DNA from: Hydractinia symbiolongicarpus | Taxonomy: Eukaryota; Cnidaria; Hydrozoa; Anthoathecata; Hydractiniidae | Reading direction: 5' to 3' | Length of the DNA: 64,000 nt | NCBI RefSeq assembly: GCF_029227915.1 | Contig: NC_079883.1 | Span: 13,206,001-13,270,000, forward strand | In this document: piece after piece, positions 1 to 11,932 of the stretch | How the letters are laid out: each line of letters begins with the position of its first letter | How positions within the stretch are numbered: position 1 is the first letter of the stretch | Notes under the pieces: generated by a model | Seen by the model: only the letters and a program-made list of their open reading frames with translations | Database searches by the model: none | Told to the model about the DNA's origin: nothing | Position numbers and translations under genes: made by a program

Positions 1-3000
1 AAATATTAATCATTTTTTCCCTGATGCACATCTTATAATAAATGGTGCTTCATCATGTTTTTTTGCTTTTATTGGTTTTGATGCAGTTTGCATGGTTGCG
101 GAGGAAGCTAAGAAACCTAACAAATCAATTCCAATCAGTGTTATCACCACAATATGTAAGCATATTTTGTTTTGTATTACCAAGCAGGTACTCTTCAGGT
201 TCCATTTACAATCAAACTTCGTTTTTTATACTTTTTTTATTTTTTTTAATTTAAATTTTATTTTTTGATATATTCCTATTATATTTTTCTGTCTCTGACT
301 ATTGATTTTCTAGACTTAAATCACTACCAATCAATAAAATAATTTATAACTTAGTTTTACCAAAAATATACTGTGAAGAGTTTAGCCGTAAGAAAAACTC
401 AATTTTCCTTACAGAGAAAATTAGAAGAAACTTTATTTTTTTGCAGGATATAAAATTAACTAAATATTTGATATTCACGACATTCAAAAGTTCAATAGCT
501 GTGTTGCTTAGCCTACAAAAAAAACCCACGGGAAATCATCCATTGCAAAATCCTTGGGATGACATGACAGACATATGCTGAACATATGAAATTTATTTAA
601 TGAATTAGCATCCTTATACCTTTTCTCTTCTTGGTGGTTCTATGTGGTTGAATTTGTTTGGCATACAACAAAGAAAAATTTAAAGTCAGATGTTTTACTT
701 TTTTAGTAACATGTTATGTTGGGTTTGTTGGAGCAGCCTTAGTGTTAAATATGATGATTCCACACTCTGAAATGAAAGGCAGTGCAGTTTTGGCTACAGC
801 ATTTGATATTGTATGTATTATGTATTATATGTATAATTATTTTTTATTTAGGTATATAAATCCTTTTTATCTGCATTTCAAAAACAAAATGAGACCGATA
901 TAATTGAAGCATTACAATAAACAAAACAAAACAAAAATTCTTAGTCGTTGAAAGTTTTGAAGCTAGAAAAAATGATAATTTTGGTTTTTAGAAACTACAC
1001 AGACGTGAAAGGGGGGGCTGTTCATATAATTCTTTGGTTGTTTTTATTGAAACATATTTAAAATGAAGTAAAATCAGAAATTTGTGTTTTTAATGTGTAC
1101 TTAAAATACGTCATTTTTTCTTACCCACAAATGCATGTCGCATTTTATATATATGTAAATATACAATTTCAGTCAAACCTGAGATTGAGGCATTCAATTA
1201 CAAGTCTGACTTCTTGATGAAACCAAGGGTACAACATGACATGAATAAATTACCAATTTCTGTAATATGATATTGATTTATTTTAAATCTTTCGGCAGAA
1301 GATACATGTTTTTTGAGAAGTAGGAAAGTTATTTAAAGTGAAGAAGTTTTTGGTAACAGTATAAACAGATAGAAGCATGTAGTATAACACTATCCTTAAA
1401 GCAGGTCTTCATTGTTATGGTTGTGTTTCCATTATTATTTCTACTAGTTCTTAAAAATTACAATTTACCAATAAGATAATTGCTGCTATGCTAAAATTTT
1501 AGACTAAAGCAGACTAGAAATTTCATATGTGGAATGCTAAGCTTAAACTTATATGTTAATTGCCTCCTTGTCATGCTACAATTTAATGCTTTGCTTGTCT
1601 TAATGCTGAAGTAAAAAATACTGCATTTTTAAGTATAAACATAAAGTGCATGAGATGTATTTTTAAGACAATGAACTTTAATACCAGGTTGGCCTCCATC
1701 CTGGTAAATACATCATTAGTATTGGTGCTATATTTGGATTGTTGGGGAATGCAATTGCTTCAATGATGATGATGCCTCGTTTTCTCTACTCCATGGCGCA
1801 AGATGGTTTAATATTTTCAGTGTTTGCGCGTGTACACCAGAGAACTAATATTCCTCTGTTTTCAACTATTTTTGGAGGGTTATTGACAGGTTAGCACAGA
1901 TGCATTTGTCATTTAACATCTCCATATTGAATTTCCTTAAAAACTACGGATATGTTCTCTATACTACACCTCTAAGAATGACATGCAATCATTGGCACAA
2001 TGATGTAAATAAAAGTATATTATTATCAAGTAAAAACCTCCTGTTAATTTATTATAAAATTTTCCTGATTTTGCTTTATATTTTTATTATATAATTGTTA
2101 TTTTACACTAATTCTAGAATACAAAGAAATGTCTCACTCTTCTCAAATTGATATCAATTTAATGCTTTACCTAAATGTGCCTAATACCTAAAATGATAAA
2201 AAAATCCTTAAATAATCGCCCAGTCACTTATGGCATTACCAAAAAAATGTTTTTGAATTTGGGCTATCATAGCTAAGTAGGATTTTTTACTGCTTTAGGC
2301 CTTATGACACTGTTTTTGGAGTTACATGCGTTGGTTGAAATGGTCTCCATTGGAACAATACTTGCATATACCTTAGTCACTATATCTGTGCTTGTGCTGC
2401 GCTATCGTCCGGAAAATTTGGGAATGGTGCGATCGCGTTCATCACGGTTAAGCGGTATCAGTTTTTCTTACGATGGAACCATCTCCATTGATCCACGTGT
2501 ACTAAAAGAAGAAGAAGATGAAGACAATGAAGAAGAAATAAACAGAGATCATGACTTTACGGGTATAAATCTGTTAATTTAGAAAGATGTACGGAAAAGT
2601 GCTTGATAGCAGTCAAAATCATGGCAGGAAGTTTGAGTTGATAACACTTTTAATACATATTATGTCAAAGCTGTGGCAATTATCAACAGATTTTTTCAGG
2701 CTCAATATAGGTCACAGTTAAGTGAATATTGTTGTGTAAAGTACATATTATAATTGCAACAACAAGACAGCTATTATGTATGTCGGTAGATAAAGTCGAG
2801 ATGTGTCTTTGTCACTTAATTCTACTTAACATTGCTGATCTGGTTTTTTTTAGCTTCTTCGGATGGCGAGGGAAATATAGCACGACCTAAAAGTAGCAAT
2901 AATTGTGATAAGAAAGATGACGAAACAAATCAATCAAATATTTCAGATACAGAGCACCTCATCACATCCAACGATAGTGAAATTAAACACTTGCTAAACT

Positions 3001-4028
3001 CTTTGGTTTTTGCTTCTTTAAGAGGCCAACAGAATTCCTTGCTAGCATTTCCAACGAAAGCGTCAGAGTTCGTGGTTCTTGTTTGTTCTCTATTAGTGGT
3101 GCTCGAAATACTTGCATTGTCCGCCGTCTTGCATTTTTTAACCCATCGCTTGTTTCAAGGTCACCTGGCAGTTTTACTGGTTTTTATCATATTACTTGTT
3201 TGTTTGTTTTTGACGACTAGTATAATCTCTTTCATGCCTCAAAACAATCAAAGGTTGTTTTTTAAAGTGCCATTTTTGCCATGGTTACCTGTGTTTGCAA
3301 TATTCTTGAATATTTACATCATGTTTGGTTTGAACCATTTAACGTGGATTCGATTTGGCGTCTGGATGGCCGTAGGTAAGTAATTCAAACTGTATAGGTT
3401 GTAGCAACTTTAACTGGGTTGCCTTAAACACGTTTGTATTAAGAGCAGCTTATTTGGTTAAGATTTTTTAGGCCTTAAATTGGTCAAAAGTTGAGAAACT
3501 TACGTAGGAACCTCATGATGAACGCTACTTCTCGAAACTTTCCGAATTGATGTTATACTTGAAATGAAATATTCAAACATAGCTAGTTCATTAAATATGA
3601 CCTGCTCTGCTGATATTTATGCTCTTTCTAAGGTTACATGGGTCAAAAAAGCCAAGAAATGATAGAATTAAATATAATATTTCACTTTTAATGTTTTTCC
3701 TTGTGTACTCCTGTTCCTTTCCCCATTAAGAACTTTTTCCCAACAACAAATGCTGCCAAAATTCCTTAAATTAGCGAAAAACTTTTTTTTCGCATAAGTT
3801 TGTCTAAACATCACTTCATTAACAACAAGTATGACAAAACGCACCTGCAGTAAATATTTGTGACATTATTTTTAAGATTTGTGTTTACATGTAGGTTTTA
3901 TTGTCTATTTTGGTTATGGATGCAGACACAGCGTACAGAGAGAACTGTTTGATGATGGTATCAGTGTTGACGAACCGTCATTCCATCCAGAAGATAAAGA
4001 TTTGTTCCAAGATGATGCTACGCAGTGA
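1..4028 (+). CDS. Cationic amino acid transporter (SLC7 CAT family), 3' part of gene, 5' end outside window
   Basis: Plasma-membrane (or lysosomal) transporter of arginine, lysine and ornithine type substrates, by family. I place exons at 1-155, 707-810, 1688-1889, 2299-2562, 2854-3375 and 3895-4028; all junctions are GT/AG and phases agree, giving 459 residues to a TGA. The first exon carries the family stretch around FAFIGFDAV followed by EEAKKPNKSIP, exon 3 a MPRFLYSMAQDGL-like segment, exon 4 the SIGTILAYTLV helix and VLRYRP, and exon 5 a long acidic and serine-rich loop (about residues 150-235) before helices ending in FKVPFLPWLPVF. Exon 6 gives FGYG plus an acidic tail. The extended intracellular loop fits CATs rather than the shorter light-chain SLC7 members. 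Which CAT paralogue this is cannot be told, because the N-terminal half is missing. Confidence 0.93.
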
Positions 4029-4334
4029 TGTATTCGCGTGTCCAGTCAAGGTACACAACCTGCATATAAAAATCAATCGCAAATGAGATATAAAAAGCAG
4101 GTCCTTATACAGGTGGCATATGCAATAAGCTGTTTTTGTTACAATTTTTTTATGATTTTAAAGCGTAAAATATTGACTACAGGATGTTTATGCTTAGATA
4201 TTTTTTTTACTTTATTTTAAAGAAATTTTTGCTCAATTTATTTTACTATCTATACTATAACTTTATAATTTTATCATTTGTGATTAATTGAAGGAAGGAA
4301 TTTCTTTTAATGATTTTTATTTATGTTAATTATG

Positions 4335-4340
4335 AATAAA
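4335..4340 (+). terminator. Polyadenylation signal AATAAA of the SLC7 gene
   Basis: Canonical AATAAA about 300 bases after the transporter stop codon, in a T-rich region. It is the first strong signal downstream of the gene. Confidence 0.5.
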
Positions 4341-5310
4341 AAATTAATTGACACGATTTTATTATGATTTTTTATTTTTTTATTACTTAGCTAACGACTG
4401 TGTATTGGAATACTTTTACCAAAAATTTGTAGCAGGCAAAATTTTAAAAGAAGTTTTTTTGGGTTTGGAAGGGGACTCTACAACAACTTAAAGAAAGTTT
4501 ACTTTCTGTATGTTTATATTTCTAAGTTATATATATTTATGTTTAAAATGTGATTTATGTAGAGTTGACGATGTGATAACTGGATGTGGCTTTTTGGAAT
4601 CCCCTCCCATAGCCGTCTTAGATGATATAAAATTCAATTTCTCGAAATTTTCCTTTGTATTTCCGTTTGAGGGAACCCTGCCTAAAGCTGACGCTTGCAA
4701 AACGTAAAACATTTATATGCTTTAGAGAGGTTTGATCTTGAAGACTCCGTTTTAGATTTTGCTTTGTATCTTGTGCAGGTCCTTTCTCATTGTTACTTCA
4801 TAGATCGAGCTAAACTCATGTATTGGGTGAGAAGAACCACATTATTAACATACAACTCTTTTAAAAATTATAAGTGAATAAATAGAAAAATGTCTGCTAA
4901 TTTCCAACTTCTGAAGATTAGTTTCATCTAACATGTTCACGCAGAATCGCCAAAAAAATTTCCCGCTTTATGAAGTGTCCGCCTTGGCAGATGTTCACTT
5001 CAGAGAGATTTGCTGTATTGTTTAAAAATGTAGAGACACACGCTCTGCTGAATCGTGCACCCTGTTATAACTAGTAGTATAAAAGCCATATTTGTTGTAA
5101 GGATGTGACATAACATGTTTTAGATATTTTTAGGTTTTGTAAGTAGAGTTATTGTTTAGTTATATAATTATTTTATATTTATGTTTAGTAAATTATGTTA
5201 TATAAGGGTTTAAAAAGTGGCAGGATAGGTTATCCGTGTTCTATTGTGTATATTGAACAGAGAAAGGCGTAGTGACTCGATTGAACTTTAATAGTTTATT
5301 GATTAAGTTC

Positions 5311-5482
5311 TGCCCAGTGTTAAATTTAATCCAGCATTTTCAACCGGTGGTAAATTTAATCCGGCGTTTTCAATCCGGTGTTAAATCTAATCCGGAGTTT
5401 TTACCCGGTGTTAAATTTAATCCGACGTTTTTACCCGTTGTTTTTAATTCGGCGTTTCTACAAGGTGTTAAAGGATTTAATC
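5311..5482 (+). repeat. Minisatellite of about 30 bp, roughly six units
   Basis: Degenerate tandem units built around GGTGTTAAATTTAATCCGGC, each followed by a GTTTT tract and a short C-rich spacer. It lies in the otherwise gene-free stretch 4341-6800, where I recognise nothing else. An open frame crosses it, but only because the unit length is near a multiple of three. Confidence 0.75.
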
Positions 5483-6819
5483 AAAACCGGTTCTGGTCGA
5501 ATCCTGAACCAAAAAGTTTCGAATGCATGCATGGATTTCAGTATAACTTCTATTTTTGTTTCTACTTTGATGGGAGGATGTTAAAAATAAGCATGTGTAA
5601 GGATATAAAGTGAGGAATATATAAAGTTAATATTAGTATATATAGATTTAAAGGAATAGTATTTTAGACTACAATATTTTGGGTAAAAAAATATATATTT
5701 TTTGCTTAATTTTTAATTTTGTCAATAAATGAATGATTTGTGACCAAGATTGGAGTGAGATAGAACAGAATCTTCTGAATTTTGATTGATGTCTGACAAG
5801 CCTCGCAGAAGGGGAGGTGGCATTTTTATTTAGAAAAAAAAGAATAATCGAACCCTGTGCAAAGAAACATTAATGCAGTTGTTATTAAAAGCCTAACGAT
5901 TTGCTTTTATCATTTTAAAGTCCGTGTGACTGTTTGAGTTGTAGTTAAATTTTCAATGCAGAAAACCTTTTAAGAAAGATTTGATTAATTAAACAAATCA
6001 CATTTATCTTAATATTTCTCCTCTCTTCCTCCCCTAATGTCGAAGGCCAAACGTAATTTCTGCCATAATTTGTTTTTAATTTTGAATATTTTCTAAATGA
6101 CATGACATATAAATAATCCCTGTAATTTTTAAAACACAATTTTTATATATTCACCGTGAAATATTTTAGTATTTTTTTTTAATTTTAGTAACTGTTACGT
6201 CATCTAACTATCTTAGGTGTTACACCATAACTTCTGCTTCTCTATTTTAAATGTGCAATTTCCCACAAACACATAAGGGCTGGACAACCAACCGTATAAG
6301 GACTTTGATTAATATAACAAGTTGTTTTGGGTACACGAGGGGGCGGCATTCAATTTTCATGTGATACCTCATTCACACAAAAGCTAGCCTAAAAAAGATT
6401 TGGCGAAATTTCCGATTTTTAAATAAATTCAGTAAATTTAAACTAGGCGTTCCCAAATTTAACTAAATTAAATTAAAAAATAGATCTCCAGCTGCTAAAT
6501 TATTGTGTTTATAGTTGTGTAGTAGATGACGCGGTTTTCTAGAAAACAACAGCTCCCTTCCGATTATTAACCAAAATAAAAATTTGATTAAAAAGTATTT
6601 AATTTTCTGATTTTTGTAAAAATATTTTTATTTACAATAAAATTTTTAGTTTTAGCTCAAACAGTATAGTTACCTATCGTACCATGATTTCTTCGTTCTC
6701 TTCCACTTCCCCTATTAAAGCTCCCCTCAGGGTTTTAACGCCTTCTTAAAACTCCCCGAATGCCCTACAACATTCTACAATTTAATCTATTGATTTAATT
6801 TTTTAGATCAAATATAGAT

Positions 6820-8007
6820 ATGTTCAAAGTGATTCGCTCGACAAGACTTACACGTTATTTGTGTACTTTTGGTCATGGCTCTACCCCAAAATGTCCTACA
6901 GCCTACATGACGCCATTGCCAAAAGAAACACCGACACTCTTAAGATGTCAAAACAAGAAACATGCGCCCTTTCATACGTCATCCCGACAACATGCTGCTC
7001 CGTTCTTAGCGCCGATCCTGCTTAAGCTAACAACACCATTATCGAGGCTCGTTTTCTTGTTGCTTGGTAGACGCTTTCGAAAATGGTGGCAGGGGTTACC
7101 TGCGCTAACTAAAGAAAAGTATATGTTGGGATTAACTAAAAATCGAAACCGCTTGTTGGTGTTTTTAACTTTATTTGGTGGAACATCCGCTGCTTATTAT
7201 GTCTTCCATCTTGAGGAAACACCGGTAACCGGTAGGCGGAGATTTATGATTTTAAGTAAAAAACAGTTAGAAGAAGTAGCGAATGTTCAATGGAGAAATT
7301 TAGATTCGAATTTATCTTCACTTCGTCTGCCGGTGAATCATCTACAACATATGAAAGTTGTACGGATTGCGAAGCGTATTTTAGAAGCTAATGCTTCAAA
7401 GGAGGTAAACAATTTAAATTGGGAAATCAACGTGATCAACAGTAAAGATGTGAATGCGTTCGTCTTAGCGAACGGAAAAATGTACGTCTATACGGGAATG
7501 CTAGACGCTGTTACCAATGACAACGAGTTGGCTGGTATACTAGGGCACGAAATGGCTCACGCTGTATTAAACCATTCGGCGGAACATTTAAGTCGAGCTG
7601 GTTTTGTGAATGTGTATTCAATAGGATTGTTGACTCTTCTTTGGGCTGTTGTACCCACAGATGGTTTAGCCGTAGTCGCTTCATGGTTGCAAAGTGTTGT
7701 AGAAGATCTGCTTATTTCATTACCCTACTCTAGAAAACTCGAAAGAGAGGCTGATGAAGTTGGATTGTTAATGGCAGCCCGAGCGTGTTTTGATGTCAGA
7801 CACGTGCCGAAATTTTGGGAACGAATGCGATTGGTTGAAAAAGATACAATTGAACAGCAAAACGATTGGTTGTCTACGCACCCTTCACACAAAAATAGAA
7901 TTGTTTGGTTGCAAGATTTATTACCGCATGCTTTAGCGTTAAGAAGTGACTTTAAATGTCCTGAATTAACGCATTTTTGGGATTCAGCTCAAAGTTTGAG
8001 AAAATAG
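6820..8007 (+). CDS. OMA1: Mitochondrial metalloendopeptidase OMA1
   Basis: Stress-activated zinc protease of the mitochondrial inner membrane that, in known animals, cleaves OPA1 and DELE1. The 395-residue frame is complete in one exon. Residues 1-60 are rich in R, K, S and T with almost no acids, as for a matrix-targeting presequence. A hydrophobic segment sits at about 112-127. The M48 catalytic helix reads LAGILGHEMAHAVLNH, giving HExxH at 243-247, and the third zinc ligand is probably E310 in the LEREADEVG motif. The STHPSHKNR motif (352-360) near the C terminus is typical of the family. An AG acceptor-like site (TTTTAG, 6801-6806) lies only 13 bases before the ATG, so a 5' leader exon or a trans-spliced leader is likely. 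The lack of introns contrasts with most neighbours. Confidence 0.95.
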   Translation: MFKVIRSTRLTRYLCTFGHGSTPKCPTAYMTPLPKETPTLLRCQNKKHAPFHTSSRQHAAPFLAPILLKLTTPLSRLVFLLLGRRFRKWWQGLPALTKEKYMLGLTKNRNRLLVFLTLFGGTSAAYYVFHLEETPVTGRRRFMILSKKQLEEVANVQWRNLDSNLSSLRLPVNHLQHMKVVRIAKRILEANASKEVNNLNWEINVINSKDVNAFVLANGKMYVYTGMLDAVTNDNELAGILGHEMAHAVLNHSAEHLSRAGFVNVYSIGLLTLLWAVVPTDGLAVVASWLQSVVEDLLISLPYSRKLEREADEVGLLMAARACFDVRHVPKFWERMRLVEKDTIEQQNDWLSTHPSHKNRIVWLQDLLPHALALRSDFKCPELTHFWDSAQSLRK

Positions 8008-8106
8008 ATAATTTGTACACAAATAATTTAAAAAATAATAATATAGGAAATTTTAATATTTGTGTCTCCTTGTGATTTTGTAAAAGAAACGTTTTTACGC
8101 ATGCGC

Positions 8107-8112
8107 AATAAA
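8107..8112 (+). terminator. Polyadenylation signal AATAAA of OMA1
   Basis: AATAAA 100 bases past the OMA1 stop. The stretch from here to 10948 has no gene I can support. It holds a G-rich tract near 8391-8411 and the repeats listed separately. Confidence 0.6.
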
Positions 8113-9148
8113 GAATGAGTATGTTTTGGTTACTCATCTGCGAAATTAAATTCAAGCGAAATTTATTTCCCCCTAATTCAGTGACTTTAAACTAGTGCGA
8201 TTTGGCAACAAAATCTTCAAGAGAATGAAAAAATAAACCCAATCGATTGCTTGTTATAAGTGAAGGTTCCGAAGTATCAAAAACTATTTAAAAAAAAAAA
8301 CCAGTGAGAATAAATCTTGAAATAATTTGCAACATTTGTCGTAAGTACATGATCCGCGAAGGTCATATACGAGTGATGTTCCAAGTAGGATGAAGGGGGA
8401 GGGGTGGGCGGTAACCAAATTCTAGATGTTTTGGGTTTGGGAATAGAAGACGGAGGTATGTGTTGGCGGTTCTTTGGTTCTTTGAAAATGTTGTGTATAA
8501 AATAAAAAATTTGCGTGTACACCCACCAATAAAAAAGATATTTTGCATTCATTATGTACCTTCACAGGGGTGGGTAATTTGTGATAATACATTCGTTTTG
8601 ATAATACGTTCGATATGGTTAAATAGTCGTCCTAAAAACTGACCAGTCGGGAGACTTTTTAATGGGGTGGAAGGGTGTACATTTTAACGATGTCTTAATA
8701 AAGGAGTTGTTACCAGCTTTTCGATAAACAAAGACAAGAAGCTAGGGGAGGGAGGGGGTCTAGACCTTTCGGGGGAACGTCATTTAAATTTGACAAAACG
8801 GTTCTGTCTTATCCACTTTTATTTAATTCTAAACAGCGTTTGTCAGTTCCGTCATTCGCAAAATTTAATTTTTCAAAACCTTGTTTTTTGCAAATTTGGG
8901 AATAATAAGTCATTGGGTTTAAGTTCAACAATTTTTGAATTGGCCCGGTTTCTTGGTTATATATCATGATAACAGAAATAATATTGAAATTTCGCCAGTT
9001 ATAGAAGTGAAGAGGTATCGGTCGATTACTTCCTACCCGAGAACTCTTACATCAATGATAAAGATGATGAGTCCTCCGATGAATCTGATTTGGAGATCAT
9101 AAGTGGCATGTGCCACACTCTTTTTCTTTTATTAAAAAATATGCTTTA

Positions 9149-9239
9149 TAAAAATACCGGGCTGAAATTTTAGGTTAAAAACAGTAGGTCTATTGTTTGG
9201 AAATAATAACCACCCTGGTTAGAAATTTTGGTATTCTTA
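9149..9239. repeat. Short inverted-repeat element, copy 1
   Basis: Begins TAAAAATACCGGGCTGAAAT and ends with a segment whose reverse complement reads TAAGAATACCAAAATTTC. The inner sequence (TAGGTTAAAA then AGGTCTATTG) is shared with a second copy at 41691-41814, so this is a dispersed element and not chance similarity. Confidence 0.55.
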
Positions 9240-9280
9240 GCGTGTAAAACAAAAACATTAAACATGCCAAATCATGTAAA

Positions 9281-9376
9281 TAATTTTAGTCATTCGCGAA
9301 AATCAATTCTCGCGAAAATCAATTAAAACTATCCATTCGCGAAATTAAATTGTCGCGAAAATTAATTCTCACAAAA
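9281..9376. repeat. Cluster of TTCGCGAAAATTAATT motifs
   Basis: Five closely spaced copies of CGCGAAA(A/T)T-type words joined by CAATT or TTAATT. The same words recur in many intergenic and intronic places in this window, for example 13550-13830, 15490-15900, 36600-36655, 40000-40260 and 62980-63490, and belong to a degraded dispersed repeat family. Confidence 0.6.
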
Positions 9377-10948
9377 ATATATTCCATTAAGTAGTTACTG
9401 CAATCCAAGGTTGCCATCCTGGTCCTTTGTTCTGCCAAGGTGGTAAAAGTGAAAAGTACACACATTTACCTTTTTCTTGATCGCATTAAACTTTAAATTC
9501 TCCTGGAGATAACAAGAAAAAAAGTTGAAAATAGTGAAATTCTGGTTTACGACAAAATATAGAGCTCTGATGACGAGAATGCACTCTGATTCAACTTTTA
9601 TTTGCTTTGGTTTATGATGATCAATTTCGTGTTGATTTCAATCATTCAAATAGCTCAAGAATTACTTCTTTTGTTTTAAATCGAACTAAACTGTTTTTGA
9701 TTGGTTAAAAGTTGGAATGATGGAGGCGGGAACTTTGTAAACATCTACAAACGCGTTTTTTCATTTTTAAAGATAAAGATTTATTTACAATATAAGAAAA
9801 CCAGGAGCAAAAAGGTAAGCAACAAATCAGGGGTTGTATGTCCATTCTTGCTGAATATCAGACTTATCCACTCTCGTAAGACATTCCACTCGTCTCCGCA
9901 TCTTCAAATATTACTTTAGCTTGACTGGATAAATCGTAAATACACGTCTTTCATAAGCAACATTTAAAGTTAAAAAACAAGAAGATGGAAGGAAAGGGGG
10001 AACTTCGATTTTGTTTGGCGAAGGATGCCAAGCCAAATCTCTTTGGTTTAGCTTGACGTACTAGCCTTACTTAGTAGCAAAAGTGCAAATTTGATATTTC
10101 AAAGTGAGAAAGAAGACAGCAACTTAAGTAAAGTTTAACCTCAGAAGAAAAATATTGTGTTGCTTATATAAAAAGCGTGTACCTAACGAATACGCATAAT
10201 ATCTGCTCATTCAAGTAATTTTGATAATAGAGAAATTACGCAACAAGGACGGGGTCTGTCTGCCTTGTCCATAATTGTTCGTGTAACGTCATGATAAAAA
10301 ACGTGACAAAAAGTGATTACAAAGGGTGACGTGAGAAAAAATCAAAACCAATTTGGCTCTTTTCTCAAAACTGCAAGAAATTCCAAACTGACAAAGAAAC
10401 TGACAATAAGCAGCTGATTTAGGAAAAAGTATATTTTCTTTTTATGCATGTATTTATCAGTAGTATTTTCAGATGACACTAAGGTCTAACGTTCTACCTA
10501 TACAACCTCAAAATGGTTCATTTTGAGTAAAAGGGAGTTCCATACAAAAATTGTGATTAACACTGGAGTTTGATTTCGTTGTGCGCACTCACTAGCGTCA
10601 CTCAGCCAACAAAAGTGTAAATTCGATCTTCCCAAGCAAGTAGTCAACAAACCAAGGACTAAGAAACAGTTGAACCTCAGGTAAAATTTTTTAGCAGCAT
10701 TGAACTTCCAGATTTTGTGTTACAAAATATAAACATGTAAACATAATTTGATCCTTAAATTTTGTTGGCTATTTGAAGCCTTTTGACTGCTTTTTCCGCA
10801 ATAGCGCAAAAAACGTAAAAGTTTAAGAGTTTTTTGTTAGCGCATTTTGACAAATAAACTGTGCACGAGAGTATCTATTGAGCTCAAGGACATAATTACA
10901 TGTATGACGACACGTTTTTGCTCTCACGAGATACGGTAAAATACTAAA

Positions 10949-11647
10949 GGCCGGTTTACATACAACTGCATTTTGCGCCCCGTCGTAAAAAGTGCCGTAA
11001 CTTTTGATCTACGCATGCGCATTATCAGAATAATGCTGCAGACTTCGCGGGTTTGCATATGCAGGGGCGATTAAAAAAAAGTTGAACAGGCTCACTTTTT
11101 GCGAGCTATATTTTGCGCTTCAACTTAACAACCAATCAAAACGTAGAAATCTACATGAATTACAAAAGAATTTTTAATTAGATCATTTCAAAATGGCTAG
11201 CAACAACGTAAAGATCTCGCTTCTGTGTTAAATTTTTATCAACGCCAAATGAATGTAGGTAATTAGAATATACATCAATCAAGTGAAGAACAAAATAACA
11301 CCATGGAATCTGTGGAGGCACTTAAAAAAAGTACTCGTGATCTGACAACATTAAATCCTTAACCAAAACTTGTATAGGCCTTTGGTTCTCTTTTCTATGA
11401 AAAGTCGTCTCATCCACATGTTTTTCTTACGTATTTTTTCGGCGTTGTTTATTTCCAAGCCATAATATAAATAATGCTAAGACTAATCTCAGATTTTTCA
11501 GCAATAAATTTCGTCTGTTTACAGCAGCCATGCTTTGCACAAAACACGCCAGCAAAAATCGCTAAATGGAAATGGTTCGGCATATGCAATAAAAATCGCG
11601 GCGCACTTTACGACTGGGCGCAAAATGCAGCTGTATTGAAACCGGCC
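10949..11647. mobile_element. Non-autonomous DNA transposon with GGCCGGTTT terminal inverted repeats
   Basis: The left end reads GGCCGGTTTACATACAACTG, then CATTTTGCGCCCCGTCGTAA. The right end, reverse complemented, reads GGCCGGTTTCAATACAGCTG, then CATTTTGCGCCCAGTCGTAA. The inverted repeats run for about 45 bases with few mismatches and enclose about 600 bases with no transposase. It abuts the next element, apparently having landed at that element's left terminus. Confidence 0.75.
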
Positions 11648-11846
11648 GGGAAGAAAGTGTTTGCAAGAGAAGCTTTTGTGGTTCAGCTTTGCAATTATTT
11701 TTTGGTCAAAATTTTTCATTTATTTCCGACTCGTTTTTACGCATCAAAGACAATTTCTAATTGACATATTTTGCGGGAAGAAATTTTTGAGATTTTTCCA
11801 CAAACAAAAAAATTTTCTTCCGCAAACACTTTCTTCCTTTAAAGTA
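11648..11846. mobile_element. Small MITE of the CGCGAAA/GGAAGAAAG family
   Basis: The left end reads GGGAAGAAAGTGTTTGC and the right end reads GCAAACACTTTCTTCC followed by TTTAAAGTA, an inverted repeat of about 16 bases. Internally it has TTTTGCGGGAAGAAATTTTT. The expected TACTTTAAA at the left end is displaced to the far side of the GGCCGG element, where AATACTAAA is found. Confidence 0.6.
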
Positions 11847-11932
11847 GTATCGTAGAAAATTCTATAAGGTGAATAAAATATAATCAAATCAAAATATACA
11901 AATATATATCTTACAAGTAAAAATTAAATAAC

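Noticed and set aside
5272-5613. Open frame with repeated Asn/Leu/Ile-rich units
   Set aside because: It is the translation of a 30-bp minisatellite; no sign of selection on protein.
9040-9115. Acidic open run with DDESSDESDLE-like residues
   Set aside because: About 40 codons, no start or consistent splice sites, no recognisable domain. It could be a transposase N-terminal remnant, but the evidence is too thin.
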